This document shows, in pieces, positions 37,999 through 47,460 of a DNA stretch of 64,000 nucleotides. The translations under genes and the position numbers were made by a program. The stretch covers positions 372,001 to 436,000 of the forward strand of contig NZ_JAKWBL010000004.1 in NCBI RefSeq assembly GCF_022513635.1, given 5' to 3'. Numbering within the stretch: position 1 is the first letter of the stretch; each line of letters starts with the position of its first letter. Under the pieces are notes generated by a model. It had not been told where the DNA came from and searched no databases. It was given only the letters and a program-made list of their open reading frames with translations. This stretch comes from Paraniabella ginsengisoli. Its GTDB lineage: Bacteria > Bacteroidota > Bacteroidia > Chitinophagales > Chitinophagaceae.

Positions 37999-39102
37999 TT
38001 ACACAAACGGCATTTTTACTATTGTTGCAGCCAATTGTTTATCGCGCACTTTGATGAAAATATTAGATCCGATTGCGGCATTCTCTTTTTCACATAACCC
38101 AGGCCAATTGCCTTACCCAATGTGGGTGATTGTGTACCAGATGTTACTATCCCAATATTATTACCCTCAGCATCTACAATTTCGTAGCCGTGTCTTGGAA
38201 TGCCTTTATCCGCCAATTCAAATCCCACAAGCCTTCGTGGCACACCTTCCGTCTTTTGTTGCTGCAATATTTCTTTCGCCGTAAAATCTTTAGTGAATTT
38301 TGTAACCCAGCCCAAACCCGCTTCTAAAGGTGTGGTTGTATCGTCCAAATCGTTCCCATAAAGACAGTACCCCATTTCTAACCTAAGCGTATCGCGAGCC
38401 GCAAGGCCTATTGGCTTTAATCCTTTCGGTGTACCTTCTTTAAAAATAGCGGTCCATATTTTATCCGCCGCGCCATCTTTGTCTTCAAAATAAATTTCAA
38501 CTCCCCCGCTCCGGTGTAACCTGTGGCACTTATCAGCACATTATCAACACCAGCAAATGTTCCTTTTGCAAATGTGTAATATTTAAGATTCAATAGATCA
38601 ATATCAGTAAGCGTTTGCAAAATAGCTGTAGCCTGGGGGCCCTGAATCGCCAGCAGCGCCGTTTTATCAGATATATTGTGCATTTCCACAGCCTCCCCGT
38701 CCCCTCCAAAGGAAGGGTGTTGTGTTGATAAATCCAATTCCAGTCTTTATCAATATTCGCCGCATTCACAACCAGCATATAGGTTTTCTGCTCTTCGATA
38801 CAATATACAAGTAAATCATCTATAATACCGCCCTGCTCATTCGTCAATACACTGTATTGCGCCTGTCCATTCTTTAATTTTGACGCATCGTTGGTTGTTA
38901 CTTTTTGTATTAATGCTAAAGCGTTTCCTCCTTTTAAAATAAATTCACCCATGTGGCTTACGTCAAAAACACCAGCACTTTTGCGAACAGTATTATGTTC
39001 TTCGTTAATACTGCTGTAGCTAATCGGCATATTATACCCTGCAAATTCGGCTATCTTTGCACCAAGGGCGATATGTTTTTCTGTAAAAGGAGTTTGCTTC
39101 AT
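37999..39102 (-). CDS. gcvT: Aminomethyltransferase (glycine cleavage T protein), several frameshifts and an inserted repeat
   Basis: Transfers the methylene of glycine to tetrahydrofolate. [20 protein letters not shown] starts the fold; [10 protein letters not shown] and [14 protein letters not shown] are family signatures, and [20 protein letters not shown] appears once a missing G near 38505 is restored. Another shift near 38085 restores [20 protein letters not shown] and the end at 37999. Between YQHN and VEMHNIS lies a GC-rich palindromic element (38691-38720) that also changes frame. Confidence 0.9.
38691..38720. repeat. GC-rich palindromic element inside gcvT
   Basis: gcctccccgtcccctccaaa then ggaagggtgt. 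It resembles the element in KAS 2 (ctccccgaccc..ggag..ggg pattern) and falls at a surface loop position between YQHN and VEMHN. Confidence 0.6.
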
Positions 39103-39310
39103 ATATCATTTTTTTGCGCGCCAAACGTACGCAAAATTTTGCATCCGGATTTTTAAAGTACAGAATGAAAAATTATGTCTTGAATTTTGTGGTTTCTGAT
39201 TTATCTTTTCTCAATGAAACGAAGCATGGTGAACTTCTCTTAACAGGAAATGTACAGGCGAAGTTTCATAAGACCAAAAAGAATCGCAGCGAAGCTGCAA
39301 ATAAAAAGAT

Positions 39311-40562
39311 ATGCGGATGAAACCTGTATTGATCTATTCCCTTATTCTAATTTCCTTTACATTGGACCTTAACGCTCAAATAAAAAATAATACCTGGCTG
39401 GAAGATTTTTTAAAAGACGGACATCACCGTTGCTAACCAAAGTATTGTCGCAGCCCGATTCTTTCAGGTATCAAATCATTTACACTAAAATTGACCGGGA
39501 TAAAAACAACAAACCAAAGTTTACGAATTACTTCCTTAATGTTGATAAAGAAAAGTATTTCTATCCCGCTTCGATGGTGAAATTGCCAACAGCGCTCGCA
39601 GCGCTTGAAAAAATTAATTCGTTAAGCGATAAGGGTATTGATAAATATTCTGTCATGCTTACCGATAGTAGTCATCGTAGCCAAACATCCGTTAATGAGG
39701 ATTCTACATCGCAAAATGGTTCACCGTCAATCAATCATTATTTAAAAAAATATTCGTAGTAAGCGATAATGACGCTTATAACAGGTTGTATGAATTTTGT
39801 GGCCAGCAATATCTTAATGAAACGCTTTGGAAAAAGGGCTATAAGAATATGCGCATCACGCGCCGTTTTGTAAAAATGAATGCTGAAGAGAACCGTTATA
39901 CTAACGCCATTCGATTTTTTGACGAAGGCCATCTCACCTATAAGCAACCTCCTGCCGTTAATAAAACGCCTTTCGATTTCAGTAAAAAAATTTTAATGGG
40001 TCATGCTCATTTAAATAGTGATGACACACTTGTAAATGAACCTTACGATTTTACGGCACATAATAAAGCAACTTTGGAAGATCTGCAATTAATGATGCAA
40101 TCAGTCTTGTTTCCACAATCAATAGCGGCTGAAAGAAGGTTTAATCTTACCAAAGACGATTATCAAAACCTTTATCAATATATGTCAGAAAAGCCGTCTG
40201 AAAGTTTTTTTCCGAAATATGATACGTCAGAATTTTTTGATAGTTATACAAAATTTTTCTTTTTCAAAGATGGAAAACAAAAAATTCCGGAATATATACG
40301 AAGCTTTAATAAAACAGGTTGGAGCCATGGCTTTTTGACAGATGTTTGTTATATCGTGGATTTCAAAAACAATATTGAATTTATGCTTAGCGGAAGTATT
40401 TATGTAAATAGCGATGGTATACTAAATGATAATAAATATGAATATGAGGAAATAGGTTACCCTTTCTTTAGAGAAGTGGGCGAAAAAATTTATGATTACG
40501 AATTAGAGAGAAAGCGAGTTAATAAGCCGGATTTAAGTCAATGGAAGTTAAAGTATGATTGA
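39311..40562 (+). CDS. Exported serine hydrolase of the class A beta-lactamase fold, two frameshifts
   Basis: Signal peptide (VLIYSLILISFTLDLNA-QI) from the ATG at 39311 or 39317. Three penicillin-binding motifs occur in order: PASMVKLPTALA (S-x-x-K), VVSDNDAYNRLYEF (S-D-N) and FNKTGWSHGF (K-T-G). Shifts lie near 39430 (HHRLLTKVLSQPD) and near 39750, where A7 should be A8 (LKKIFVVSDND). At about 415 residues it is longer than true beta-lactamases. Peptidase, esterase or lactamase activity cannot be told apart by sequence. Confidence 0.83.
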
Positions 40563-40678
40563 TTCTAAATCGTTTCCTAAACGGAAGGATTTTAAACTTT
40601 CTTTTGATTTATTTGTAAATTGATCTGCATCATTTTTGATTGTTTTCAACTTCTTAGTTTTTGACTTATTTTTGCCAC

Positions 40679-41341
40679 ATGAAATTTGAAAAAATTCATA
40701 ATAAGGGACAAGCAAGGCTTTTTAAGAATGATTACCTGGAAATGCTTACAAAAACCCATCCGTTGGTTATTTGGGGCATTTACATTCCTATCATATCCTA
40801 TTTATTGTATTACAGCGCTACTACATTGAACTTTTCGGTGGCCTATGTATTCCTGATATTTTTTGCGGGATATTTTTTGGTCTTTCTTCGAGTATATCGC
40901 CCACCGGTTTGTTTTTCATTGGGTAAGCGAAAACCCAACGGCAAAAAAATATCGTATGTAATGCATGGAAATCACCATCATTTCCCGCGCGACAGGCAGC
41001 GGCTTTTTATGCCACCCGTACCAAGCATTATTATCGCTTCGGTTTTATTTAGCTTATTCTATCTTTTACTGGGTCGCCATGCATTCATGTTTTTCCCGGG
41101 ATTTATGCTGGGTTACTTAATGTACGGAACAATGCACTATGCCATACACGCCTGGAATCCTCCGTTTAAATGGATGAAGGGTTTATGGCGCAACCACCAT
41201 TTACATCATTATAAAGATGAACATAAAGGCTTTGGCGTAAGCAGCACTATTTGGGATCATGTCTTCGGAACCATGTTCGATTTGAAAAGAGAAAAAGAGG
41301 ATAAAGAGAAAGTGCAGGAGCTGATGTTTGGAAAGAAATAA
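40679..41341 (+). CDS. Sterol desaturase / fatty acid hydroxylase family membrane protein
   Basis: Di-iron membrane oxygenase. Starting at the ATG at 40679 gives 220 residues with four membrane segments. The His clusters are HGNHHHFPRD, HYAIHAW and HHLHHYKDEHKGFG, the histidine-box set of the family. In Bacteroidota such enzymes may 2-hydroxylate the fatty acyl part of sphingolipids; that is inference. Intact and monocistronic. Confidence 0.87.
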   Translation: MKFEKIHNKGQARLFKNDYLEMLTKTHPLVIWGIYIPIISYLLYYSATTLNFSVAYVFLIFFAGYFLVFLRVYRPPVCFSLGKRKPNGKKISYVMHGNHHHFPRDRQRLFMPPVPSIIIASVLFSLFYLLLGRHAFMFFPGFMLGYLMYGTMHYAIHAWNPPFKWMKGLWRNHHLHHYKDEHKGFGVSSTIWDHVFGTMFDLKREKEDKEKVQELMFGKK

Positions 41342-41350
41342 ACAGAAATA

Positions 41351-41425
41351 TTTATTAGGTCATCAATAAATATGTGGCATCGGTATTGCCACGCTCGCTT
41401 GTACAGCAGAATATATATCAACCTA
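41351..41425 (+). repeat. Interspersed repeat, copy 7
   Basis: atatgtggcatcggtattgc, cacgctcgcttgtacagcag, aatatatatca. Lies between the convergent hydroxylase and TIGR02757 genes. Confidence 0.7.
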
Positions 41426-41474
41426 CATATTCTTCGTAAATACCTGGTCAGACCGAGACGGTCAGACCAGGTAT

Positions 41475-42260
41475 TTAAAACTTCTCCACCACACCCAACC
41501 CAAACAATGCAAAATCATATTTAACCGGATCATTGGCGTCCAACTGTTTTAAATGCTGTGTAAGTTCAACTGCTGCCGTCCAATCGCTATTGGGTCTTTG
41601 CAATAAACCAAAATGTTTTGCGACCCGTGCCACATGCACATCTAAAGGACAAACCAGTTGTGCTGGTTTTATTTTTTTCCATAATCCAAAATCCACGCCT
41701 TTTTCATTGCTGCGCACCATCCAGCGCAAAAACATATTCAGCCTTTTACAAGCCGATTTTTTATACGGTGTTGCAATATGCTTTCTTGTTCGGCGCGGAT
41801 AATCAGGGAAAACAGTTTCATCAAAAAATAAATTATAAAAGCCAATAAGCGCCTGTTCAATATTTTCACTTTTGGCATTCAGGTGCTTTGAAAATGCCGT
41901 CTCCAGCGAGTTTCCGCTTGGCTGTTTATAATGATATTGCAAAAAATTGAAGAAGTGATACAGATCGGTAGCGTTGAATGTCCGATGCACAAAACTCATG
42001 AAAGGTTTCAGGTCAGCTTCTTCAAAATTCAAAATAAAATCATGCGGCGCATTATCCATCAACATCAACAATCGGTTGCAGGAGTTGATGATGCTTTTTC
42101 GGTTTCCCCAGGCTAAAATAGCAGCAAAGAATCCTGCAATTTCTATATCCTGCTTTTTTGTAAACCGGTGCGGAATGCAAATCGGGTCGTCTTTTATAAA
42201 GTTCGGTTGTTCGTATTGAGCCGCTTTTTTGTCTAAAAACTCCTTTAAATTATGCTCCAT
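41475..42260 (-). CDS. TIGR02757 family protein (DUF2400)
   Basis: A roughly 261-residue protein typical of Bacteroidota. IAGFFAAILAWGNRKSIINS and FMLFLRWMVR-type segments (here RLNMFLRWMVR) with CPLDVHVARVAKHFGLL are recalled family features; the last resembles HhH-GPD-like glycosylase ends. Molecular role unknown. The start at 42260 lies inside the Fic stop region (ATGGAGCATAA), an 11-base overlap that implies translational coupling. Confidence 0.83.
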   Translation of the reverse strand: MEHNLKEFLDKKAAQYEQPNFIKDDPICIPHRFTKKQDIEIAGFFAAILAWGNRKSIINSCNRLLMLMDNAPHDFILNFEEADLKPFMSFVHRTFNATDLYHFFNFLQYHYKQPSGNSLETAFSKHLNAKSENIEQALIGFYNLFFDETVFPDYPRRTRKHIATPYKKSACKRLNMFLRWMVRSNEKGVDFGLWKKIKPAQLVCPLDVHVARVAKHFGLLQRPNSDWTAAVELTQHLKQLDANDPVKYDFALFGLGVVEKF

Positions 42261-43524
42261 GCTGCTGTGCCAATGCGTCAAACTCTTCGGCCTTTACAAA
42301 GGCATAAGTTTTTTTGTTGATGTGATAATATTTAATCCAGCCGTTTGTTACCAGCGCAGTAAGGTCGGTTCTTGCGGTTTCTTTCGATACACCATAAACA
42401 GAACGCAGTTCGCGAATCGTCACCACTTTTGAACCGTCCTCTTTCAACCATTGCAACACAGCCGTTTGTCGTTCGTTATAACCTGGTATTCTATTAGCTG
42501 TTTTTTCAACCTTTTCTTTGGATATCCGCAACACAAAATCTCTCAAAGATTTATACGCCATGCTTACCGATTGAACATAGAACTGAATAAAATAGCCCAT
42601 GTTATTTTCATCAGTTTGAGATTGTACAATCGCTTTATGATATTGCGGTTTGAATTTAGAAATGACATTTGAAATGGAAACAAACTCAGCCACCCAATAA
42701 TCCTTTTTCAAAAGATACATCTGCGCCAGCAACCTTGCGATACGCCCATTTGCATCTTTAAATGGACGAATGGTAACGACCAGATAATGGATGATCGCGG
42801 CTTTTACTAATGGATGAATAAAAAAAGGTTCCGAATCATTATTATATAAATCGAAAACCAGGTTTATCAACTGCGCCACATCTTTCGCATCCGTCAGTTT
42901 ATATCCGGAAGTGTTATCAATCGAAGAAGTATCAACTTTGTTATTAGTACGGTAATTACCAACACCCTTTAGCTTGATGGTATCTTTTGTAAATGTTTGA
43001 TGCAGCTGCAACAGCAATTGCTCCGTCAGCGGTTCCGCTGTTTTGGAATAACCGAGCTGCAATGTTTTGTAAATATTAATGCAGATCTGTTCGTTTACAT
43101 TTTGCGGCGTACGTTTCTTCAGCAACATTTCCTTTGCTGCTTTTTTAGTAACAGTGGCTCCGGCCAACTGTGCGGATGTGATGCTTTCATCGAGCAAAGC
43201 ATTGGTTTTATGCCTGTGCGTATGCTTACTTTCGAGCAATGCATTCAGGTTTCGCCCGCCAGCTAGCCCAAGATCTAATTGGTGCAATTGAGCTTCAAGT
43301 GTATTGCTAATCCACCATTTTAGATCGATACCTTTGTGGCTTAATCTTCGGCTAAAACCCTGTTCTCTTTCGGTAACGGCCAGCTTCCAAATATCATCGC
43401 GACTGCCATCAACGTGCAACTGCATATCCTTAAACTTTTCCCGATGAACGTAATTGTTATTGAGATTATTTATTAACTTTCTTAACGGATCTTCATTAAT
43501 TGTTTTGGTAACCTTTTCTTCCAT
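42250..43524 (-). CDS. Fic-family protein with altered catalytic motif and C-terminal winged helix
   Basis: A 424-residue protein. The Fic core reads HPLVKAAIIHYLVVTIRPFK then DANGRIARLLAQ. The usual motif HPFxDGNGRxxR has its His replaced by Arg (CGT) and the first Gly by Ala. AMPylation normally needs that His. The C-terminal part, GYNERQTAVLQWLKE then TIRELRSVYGVSKETARTDL, is a DeoR-like helix-turn-helix. An N-terminal domain of ~150 residues matches DUF4172-like Fic partners. It overlaps the TIGR02757 gene. Function could be regulatory rather than enzymatic. Confidence 0.85.
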   Translation of the reverse strand: MEEKVTKTINEDPLRKLINNLNNNYVHREKFKDMQLHVDGSRDDIWKLAVTEREQGFSRRLSHKGIDLKWWISNTLEAQLHQLDLGLAGGRNLNALLESKHTHRHKTNALLDESITSAQLAGATVTKKAAKEMLLKKRTPQNVNEQICINIYKTLQLGYSKTAEPLTEQLLLQLHQTFTKDTIKLKGVGNYRTNNKVDTSSIDNTSGYKLTDAKDVAQLINLVFDLYNNDSEPFFIHPLVKAAIIHYLVVTIRPFKDANGRIARLLAQMYLLKKDYWVAEFVSISNVISKFKPQYHKAIVQSQTDENNMGYFIQFYVQSVSMAYKSLRDFVLRISKEKVEKTANRIPGYNERQTAVLQWLKEDGSKVVTIRELRSVYGVSKETARTDLTALVTNGWIKYYHINKKTYAFVKAEEFDALAQQHGA

Positions 43525-43606
43525 TTTATAATAAAAATTGGCAAATAACAGCGAATTTAGGTAATTTAATACGAACTTTATGCTTTGATTATTTTAAGAA
43601 AATTAG

Positions 43607-43799
43607 GAAAAGGAACTGGACAATATTGAAAACAGAAAGGATTATAACTGCGCCAACGAGCGAATGATGGAGCTTTTTGACTCGCCGCAAAACACTCCTG
43701 AAAATGATGAGTTAGAAATTGTTTATTTTACTTATTAAAGATTATGATGACCGTCATTATGTTTTGCCAACAATGATTTTTCCCGCAGATGCCCGCTGA
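43607..43799 (+). pseudogene. Remnant of a HigA-like antitoxin gene
   Basis: The frame from 43607 to a TAA at 43738 reads RKDYNCANERMMELFDSPQN then TPENDELEI. In the next frame DYDDRHYVLPT follows. This is the N-terminal portion of HigA-type antitoxins (DY-x-x-A-x-x-R-x-x-x-LFD, then DELE, then DY-x-x-RHY-x-LP). The helix-turn-helix half is missing: the sequence passes into a short repeat at 43783. No start codon or toxin gene is seen. Confidence 0.6.
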
Positions 43800-43846
43800 T
43801 TTTTTACGCTGATTTTTGCAGACGATTCGTTTGCGGCGATCAGCGA
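43783..43846. repeat. Short cgctgatt-type repeat
   Basis: gatgcccgctgattttttac, gctgatttttgcagac, then gcggcgatcagcg. Repeated cgctgatt units of this kind are frequent intergenic repeats. Here it replaces the C-terminal half of the HigA-like gene. Confidence 0.5.
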
Positions 43847-43914
43847 GAAATGATTATGTTATAATTCAAATTAAAAGCTTAAACAACTTCGATACAAATC
43901 TCTTCGATTTAAAA

Positions 43915-45053
43915 TTACCCAATCGCCTGCCTCAAATCTTCAATCAAATCTTCGGCATCTTCAATTCCTATACTCAATCTCATTAAAGAATCGCTTAACC
44001 CATTTTTTATTCTTTCTTCGCGGGGAACGGAAGCGTGTGTCATTGTTGCCGGATGGTTGATTAAAGATTCTACACCTCCTAAGCTTTCTGCAAGTGCAAT
44101 AATTTTGGTTCCTTTTAATACTTTGATCGCGGCCTCTGTTGATTCATCTTTTAATTCAAAACTCATCATTCCGCCAAAGTCATGCATTTGCTGTTTCGCA
44201 GTTTCGTAACCTTCGCTATCTTCAAAACCCGGCCAATACACTTTTTTACCTTAGGATGCGATGCTAAAAACCTCGCTATTTTTTCGCCGTTTTCGCAATG
44301 GCGCTGCATACGCACATGCAAAGTTTTGATACCCCGCAACACCAAAAAGCAATCAAAAGGTCCGGGAACGGCTCCGCTGGTTTTTTGTATGAAGAATAAT
44401 TTTTCCCGAAGTTCATCATCATTCATCATCAATGCGCCCATAATAACATCGCTATGCCCACCTAAATACTTTGTTGCAGAATGCATTACAATATCAGCAC
44501 CAAGATCCAAAGGGTTTTGCAAATAGGGAGATGCAAATGTATTGTCTACCACCAGCAAGGCATTCGCACTTCTTGCTATGTCCGCCATTTCCTTTATATC
44601 GGTAATATTCATTAAAGGATTAGTAGGCGTTTCTATCCAAAGCATTTTTGTATGGTTACTGATTGCATTATTTACGTTGACCGTCTTTGTGGTGTCGACA
44701 TAAATAAATTTTATCCCAAAATCGGCCCATAATTTTGAAAATAGCCGATATGTTCCCCCATACATATCACTTGATGCGATTACCTCATCGCCAGGTTTCA
44801 ATAAACGCATTACTGCATCCGTTGCCGCCACACCGCTACTAAACGCCAATCCATGTTTTGCATTCTCCAAAACCGCAAAAGCACTTTCCAAAGCTGTACG
44901 GGTTGGATTGCCGGCCCCTGAATAGTCATATCCTTTATGTTCGTTAGGACCACTTTGTATGTATGTGGATGTCTGAAATATAGGTGTCATGATTGCACCA
45001 GTTGACGGATCTGGTTCTGCACCGGCATGTATTATTTTAGTATTTAATTTCAT
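43915..45053 (-). CDS. Trans-sulfuration enzyme (cystathionine gamma-synthase / gamma-lyase family), frameshifted
   Basis: PLP enzyme of methionine/cysteine metabolism. Start placed at 45053 (MKLNTKIIHAGAEPDPSTGA). YDYSGAGNPTRTALESAFA, GDEVIASSDMYGGTYRLF, LWIETPTNPLMNI and HSATKYLGGHSDVIMGA (PLP Lys) are all present. A shift near 44235 joins HPKVKKVYWPGFEDSEGY to the C-terminal part, which ends SIGIEDAEDLIEDL. Which direction (synthase or lyase) it runs cannot be told. Confidence 0.9.
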
Positions 45054-45122
45054 CTGTTTATTTTTTATCGTTTCCCCTTTTACGGCACTTGCAAGGTAAA
45101 AAGAAAAGTACTTCCTTTTCAT

Positions 45123-45565
45123 CTGTTTATTTTTTTAATTGTCAAACGGAATTAGTCAAGATAATCATTGCACGCGTATGCAGGAGGCTCATTTATATAA
45201 CAGCTGAAACCTAAAATATTTAGATGTGCAAAAAATAAGAATGCCTTCGTACTTCTTACCGCTTGTCCTAAAAGCATGATAATAAGGGGGTTCGAATAGT
45301 TGTATATGTTTACCGCTTAAATGATTTTTAAACCATTCATTGATAATTTTCAATCATTTCTGCAATCCTTTAAAATTATTTAACAAAAATCAGGTTGCCG
45401 TTAGTCATTTTCTACTTACGAAGGTATTGCCGGACAGATATCTTTACTGTGGAAAGGCTGGTGTAGTTCATTGATTCTTGATGAATAATGCTGCAAAAAA
45501 TGATTTTTTCGCGGCACAAAACCTGCCATTCGCCGGTTGTTTAGTAGCAGTTTGCCAGTTTGCCG
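45123..45565. other. Intergenic stretch without recognised genes
   Basis: About 440 bases upstream of the 45640 gene and upstream of the trans-sulfuration gene. I see no open frame of coding character. tttcatctgtttattttttt occurs twice, at 45049 and 45118, framing the trans-sulfuration start, so the 5' region of that gene has a short direct repeat of 70-base spacing. Confidence 0.5.
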
Positions 45566-45597
45566 TTGACCCACAGTAGGGTGCAGTTGTATGTTTG
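45566..45597 (+). promoter_or_regulatory. Bacteroidota-type promoter
   Basis: TTGAC (45566-45570), a 19-base spacer and TATGTTTG (45590-45597) match the -33/-7 consensus, with the same spacing as at 7020. The start codon is 42 bases beyond, after an AT-rich leader. Confidence 0.65.
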
Positions 45598-45639
45598 TGA
45601 AACAAATAAAAAAATTATAAATAATTAAAAATTAATACA

Positions 45640-46089
45640 ATGAAAAGCTTAATCCTCTCCGCCGCTGTTATTTTCGCACTTACTTTTAATGCCGCTGCTG
45701 CTGCTGCCGAACCAGTTAATGAAAAAGTGTTGAAAACATTTAGCCTGATTTTTAAAGACGTAAATAATGTAAGCTGGTCCAATACCGGTAAGCATTTTGA
45801 AGCCTATTTTGTGGCGAATGATATTAAAACACGTGCACTATTAGACGTTAATGGAAATCTTATTCAAACTATCCGTTACTATAAAGAAGATGGTTTGCCT
45901 TCAAATATTCTTTACAGTATAAAGAAGGCACATCAGGGTAAAGATATCTGGGGTGTTACAGAAGTATCTAATCACAATGGGGTGAATTATAGAATCGTTC
46001 TAAAAGATGACAAAAGCTACACACATATTAATGCCAATAGCACCGGAGATAGCGAAGTAGTAAAAAAATATAAAAGAGGCGATAAATAA
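45640..46089 (+). CDS. Secreted PepSY-like protein
   Basis: A 149-residue protein with a signal peptide (MKSLILSAAVIFALTFNAAA). The mature part, FKDVNNVSWSNTGKHFEAYF, then RALLDVNGNLIQTIRYYKED, fits the PepSY-like/BLIP-like domain of small periplasmic Bacteroidota proteins. Intact, behind its own promoter. Function unknown. Confidence 0.75.
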   Translation: MKSLILSAAVIFALTFNAAAAAAEPVNEKVLKTFSLIFKDVNNVSWSNTGKHFEAYFVANDIKTRALLDVNGNLIQTIRYYKEDGLPSNILYSIKKAHQGKDIWGVTEVSNHNGVNYRIVLKDDKSYTHINANSTGDSEVVKKYKRGDK

Positions 46090-46211
46090 GCCTCTGCAAT
46101 TCGGCCTGACAAGCTGATTGCTAAAACTTTTTCTCATGTAAAACAACGGAGGGGGTATTCTTATCTTCTCCCCTTATTTTTATACTCGAATGCAAAAAAA
46201 TTGCACTCCCG

Positions 46212-46871
46212 CTATATTTTTATCGGCAATTTTGCTAATGCATCATCCCAAGCCATTACAAGGTTAGCGCCACTATCCGTTTTTTCAAATACAATTGTAA
46301 AATACTCCATTACAGGATTATAATAGGTAACAGGAACTTCGACCCTTACCACATCCTTTGTTGAATCCTGTTTCAGTCCCCATAGATCAAGGTCATTATT
46401 AATGGCTATTGTCCAATATCCTGCTTTGGGAATAGCATACAAAGAGTAGCGGCCAACAGGTATGCTTTTACCACCAATAGTCACATTTTGAAAAATATTC
46501 AATTCCGTAGCTTCATTCGCTCCCAAGCGCCAGGTGTGCCCATACTTCAAAACATCTTCAAACAGCTTACGCCCCTGTAAATGTGGCCGGCTATAAATTA
46601 CACGCATAACAGGAGGAGCGGCACCAGGATCGGCAATTTTATGCTGGGGGTATTTAGCCGGGAAGTAGCTCATATCCATTGGCGAAATATCAACATCTGC
46701 ATATAGGTTATTATCTTCTACCACCGACTGGTTTTGGTTCGTCATTTCTGTAACAATGCTATCCCGGTTGGCATTTACATTGTTATCTCTACCTTTTTTA
46801 TTTTCCTTACAGCCAAGCAATATTGATACAACAAGTGATGCTGCTAAAAAACCCTTATAAAATAAATGCAT
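46212..46871 (-). CDS. DUF2911 lipoprotein
   Basis: A 219-residue protein with a lipoprotein signal (LAASLVVSILLGC, Cys ~21). The DUF2911 domain reads VIYSRPHLQGRKLFED, WRLGANEATELNIFQNVTI, IPVGRYSLYAIP, and WTIAINNDLDLWG. The domain is common in Bacteroidota and has no settled function. The next gene upstream is a second DUF2911 protein. Confidence 0.85.
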   Translation of the reverse strand: MHLFYKGFLAASLVVSILLGCKENKKGRDNNVNANRDSIVTEMTNQNQSVVEDNNLYADVDISPMDMSYFPAKYPQHKIADPGAAPPVMRVIYSRPHLQGRKLFEDVLKYGHTWRLGANEATELNIFQNVTIGGKSIPVGRYSLYAIPKAGYWTIAINNDLDLWGLKQDSTKDVVRVEVPVTYYNPVMEYFTIVFEKTDSGANLVMAWDDALAKLPIKI

Positions 46872-46888
46872 TTAAATTGAATAAATAA

Positions 46889-47447
46889 TTAAAATAAAAT
46901 TGGCATTGTAGCAGAAACATTATCCCAACCTGCAACAAGATTGACCCCTTTAGAGCCCCTTTCCAGATCGATCGTTAAGGTTTCTATAGGCTTGTCTAAG
47001 TTTTCAATATTAGCCGTAACCCTGCATACGTCCTTTGCAGGATCATACTTGAATGCGCCCCATACATCTGTTTCTTTATTAAGAATGAAGGTCCATGTTT
47101 TTTCTGTTACCAATGCATATAATGTATATCGGCCGGGGGCACTTTTTTGCCTCCGATTTTTGCATCTGTGAACAGATCCAACTCTGTTGCCTCATTAGCA
47201 CCCAACCTCCAAACTTTTCCGTAAGGCACGATTTGTGAACCGAATATTTGTCTGTTACTTTTATTAGGCTGCTATAAATGATGCGCATTCTCAATGGCTC
47301 TTTAGTTCCTTTAACTTTTAAGGAAGGATAATCTGCCGGAAAATAGATCTGATCAAGCGGAGATTTGTCTACCGGTGCCCATTGCTGTGCGTTTAAAAAC
47401 TGTAAAGAAAAAAATGTGATCGCAATTAAAAATAGCAATTGTTTCAT
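46889..47447 (-). CDS. Second DUF2911 protein, frameshifted
   Basis: Signal peptide (MKQLLFLIAITFFSLQFLNA-QQ) from the ATG at 47447. Shifts near 47265 and 47140 restore IYSSPNKSNRQIFGSQIVPY, WRLGANEATELDLF and VPPGRYTLYALVTEKTWTFI. It aligns throughout with the 46212 protein, so the pair is a tandem duplication, 17 bases apart. Mature domain only, no lipidation Cys. Confidence 0.8.
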
Positions 47448-47460
47448 TCGTATATTTTTG

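Noticed and set aside
39114..39320. Plus-strand open frame of 68 codons before the serine hydrolase
   Set aside because: No recognisable features; it overlaps the hydrolase start and the divergent gcvT upstream region. It could be a small gene but nothing supports it.
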